The translations under genes and the position numbers were made by a program. From an uncultured Lachnospiraceae bacterium (lineage in GTDB: Bacteria > Bacillota > Clostridia > Lachnospirales > Lachnospiraceae): 33,041 nucleotides of DNA. Below, piece by piece: positions 32,333 through 33,041 of this stretch (position 1 is the stretch's first letter; each line of letters begins with the position of its first letter). The notes under the pieces are model-generated. The model ran no database searches. It was not told the origin of the DNA and saw only the letters and a list, made by a program, of their open reading frames with translations. The stretch covers positions 230-33,270 of the forward strand of contig CARUOB010000020.1 in NCBI GenBank assembly GCA_949076555.1, in the 5' to 3' direction.

Positions 32333-33041
32333 TCAGATCTTTCTCGCTGCTAGCAGCGCGGCGTCCTCCGCCTCGTGCCCCTTATTCGCATACAGGGGCT
32401 TCACTCTGGTCAGCGCCAGGCCAACGCCCGTCACAATGATAGCCGCGACCACAGCCTCCACCACGCCGTTGAATGCCACCACGCCCATGATGACGTCCAG
32501 CACCGCGTCGCCAGCCACACCCATGGCATTCGCGTAGTCGTCCTTATACAGAATGAAAATGCCGCTCATCACGAAGAGCGTGTTGGTAAAAGCGCCTGCA
32601 AGTCCCGCATAGGAGATCGCAATATTGGCGGATGCTTTCTTCATGCCGCCCGCGGTCAGCACTGCCATGAGCGCTGCGCCCGCTGCCAGGCCGATCACCG
32701 TGCAGACTACTGCGCTGAGCGCCTCCGGGAACAGCCGCATCAAAAACGCCCTGACGGAGGCAAATAATATAACAGCTGCTACTAAATCCACAACAATCTT
32801 CCCCGCCTTGTTATCGCCCTTCACGATCCTGCGGATCAGGAGCCATACAAAGTAGGGAACCACGCCGACTAAAATACGCGGCACAAAACAGATGTACAGG
32901 CTCTTAAAAATACCCGACACCCCTGCAACCTGATAGGCCAAAACCGGCGAAAACACAAACGCCGAAGCCGTAGCTGCCTTTACTGTGTTGTTGATTAAGC
33001 TGGTGAGTCCAAATACGAATCCTAAAAATGCACCTTTCTTC
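32333..33041 (-). CDS. ECF transporter S component, possibly for pantothenate (5' end cut by window)
   Basis: The reading frame is open from the window end to TGA at 32333-32335, at least 235 residues. It is a hydrophobic protein with about six helices. It begins KKGAFLGFVFGLTSLINNT and includes FKSLYICFVPRILVGVVPYFVWLL and SYAGLAGAFTNTLFVMSGIF, patterns of vitamin-binding S components that partner the EcfAAT module. The GTG at 32954-32956 is internal, not a start. Its place directly ahead of coaX and coaBC suggests that the vitamin is pantothenate (PanT-like). That is inference from context. Confidence 0.8.
   Translation of the reverse strand, partial: KKGAFLGFVFGLTSLINNTVKAATASAFVFSPVLAYQVAGVSGIFKSLYICFVPRILVGVVPYFVWLLIRRIVKGDNKAGKIVVDLVAAVILFASVRAFLMRLFPEALSAVVCTVIGLAAGAALMAVLTAGGMKKASANIAISYAGLAGAFTNTLFVMSGIFILYKDDYANAMGVAGDAVLDVIMGVVAFNGVVEAVVAAIIVTGVGLALTRVKPLYANKGHEAEDAALLAARKI

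Overview
The window looks like a chromosomal segment of a low-to-mid GC, spore-forming Clostridia, most likely Lachnospiraceae. The grounds are: a sporulation sigma factor (SigH), the Firmicutes-type block cysE-cysS-mrnC-rlmB, a CUT1 sugar ABC operon with a diderm-free lipoprotein binding protein, a type III pantothenate kinase, and strong AGGAGG ribosome sites with sigma-A promoters. This is inference from gene content; no taxonomic search was possible.

Layout. Positions 1-5450 hold housekeeping genes: an mgtE magnesium channel (3' end cut by the window), a YigZ/IMPACT protein, a class A penicillin-binding protein and a small helical protein. Positions 5452-7131 encode a membrane-anchored SGNH hydrolase carrying a 13-residue tandem repeat rich in Ser-Gly-Asn. 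Positions 7310-10826 are a promoter-led operon, cysE-cysS-mrnC-rlmB (cysteine synthesis, Cys-tRNA charging, rRNA processing and methylation). A Rpn/PD-(D/E)XK nuclease with an expanded coiled-coil tail follows (10845-12056). Positions 12318-18879 form a carbohydrate locus: a GH3 glycosidase divergent from an AraC regulator whose coding start carries a run of ten C, then a binding protein and two permeases. The transporter operon runs toward the regulator, and its last stop codon lies one base from the regulator's stop.

Positions 19153-19225 are tRNA-Thr(GGT). A visibly AT-richer 8.1-kb integrative element has inserted at its 3' half, flanked by 43-bp direct repeats (19184-19226 and 27289-27331). 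The element carries a PC4/YdbC-like ssDNA-binding protein, a replication-initiator-like protein, a DUF5681-like protein, several unknown small genes, an excisionase-like protein, a serine recombinase directly abutting a tyrosine integrase, a ribbon-helix-helix regulator, and three unknown cargo genes. I see no relaxase or type IV secretion genes, so it looks like a mobilizable or satellite-type element. It has a promoter-driven structured RNA near its left end and an outward promoter at its right end that points at sigH.

After the element come the displaced tRNA terminator and sigH (27390-28004), then genes on the minus strand: ispF, a MATE exporter, coaBC, coaX and an ECF-type S component (cut by the window end). 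The last three, read in transcription order, suggest pantothenate uptake, phosphorylation and conversion toward coenzyme A.

Several intergenic spacers in the chromosomal part hold multi-branched inverted repeats, two of which share clear sequence. They may be members of a dispersed repeat family that often abuts stop codons.
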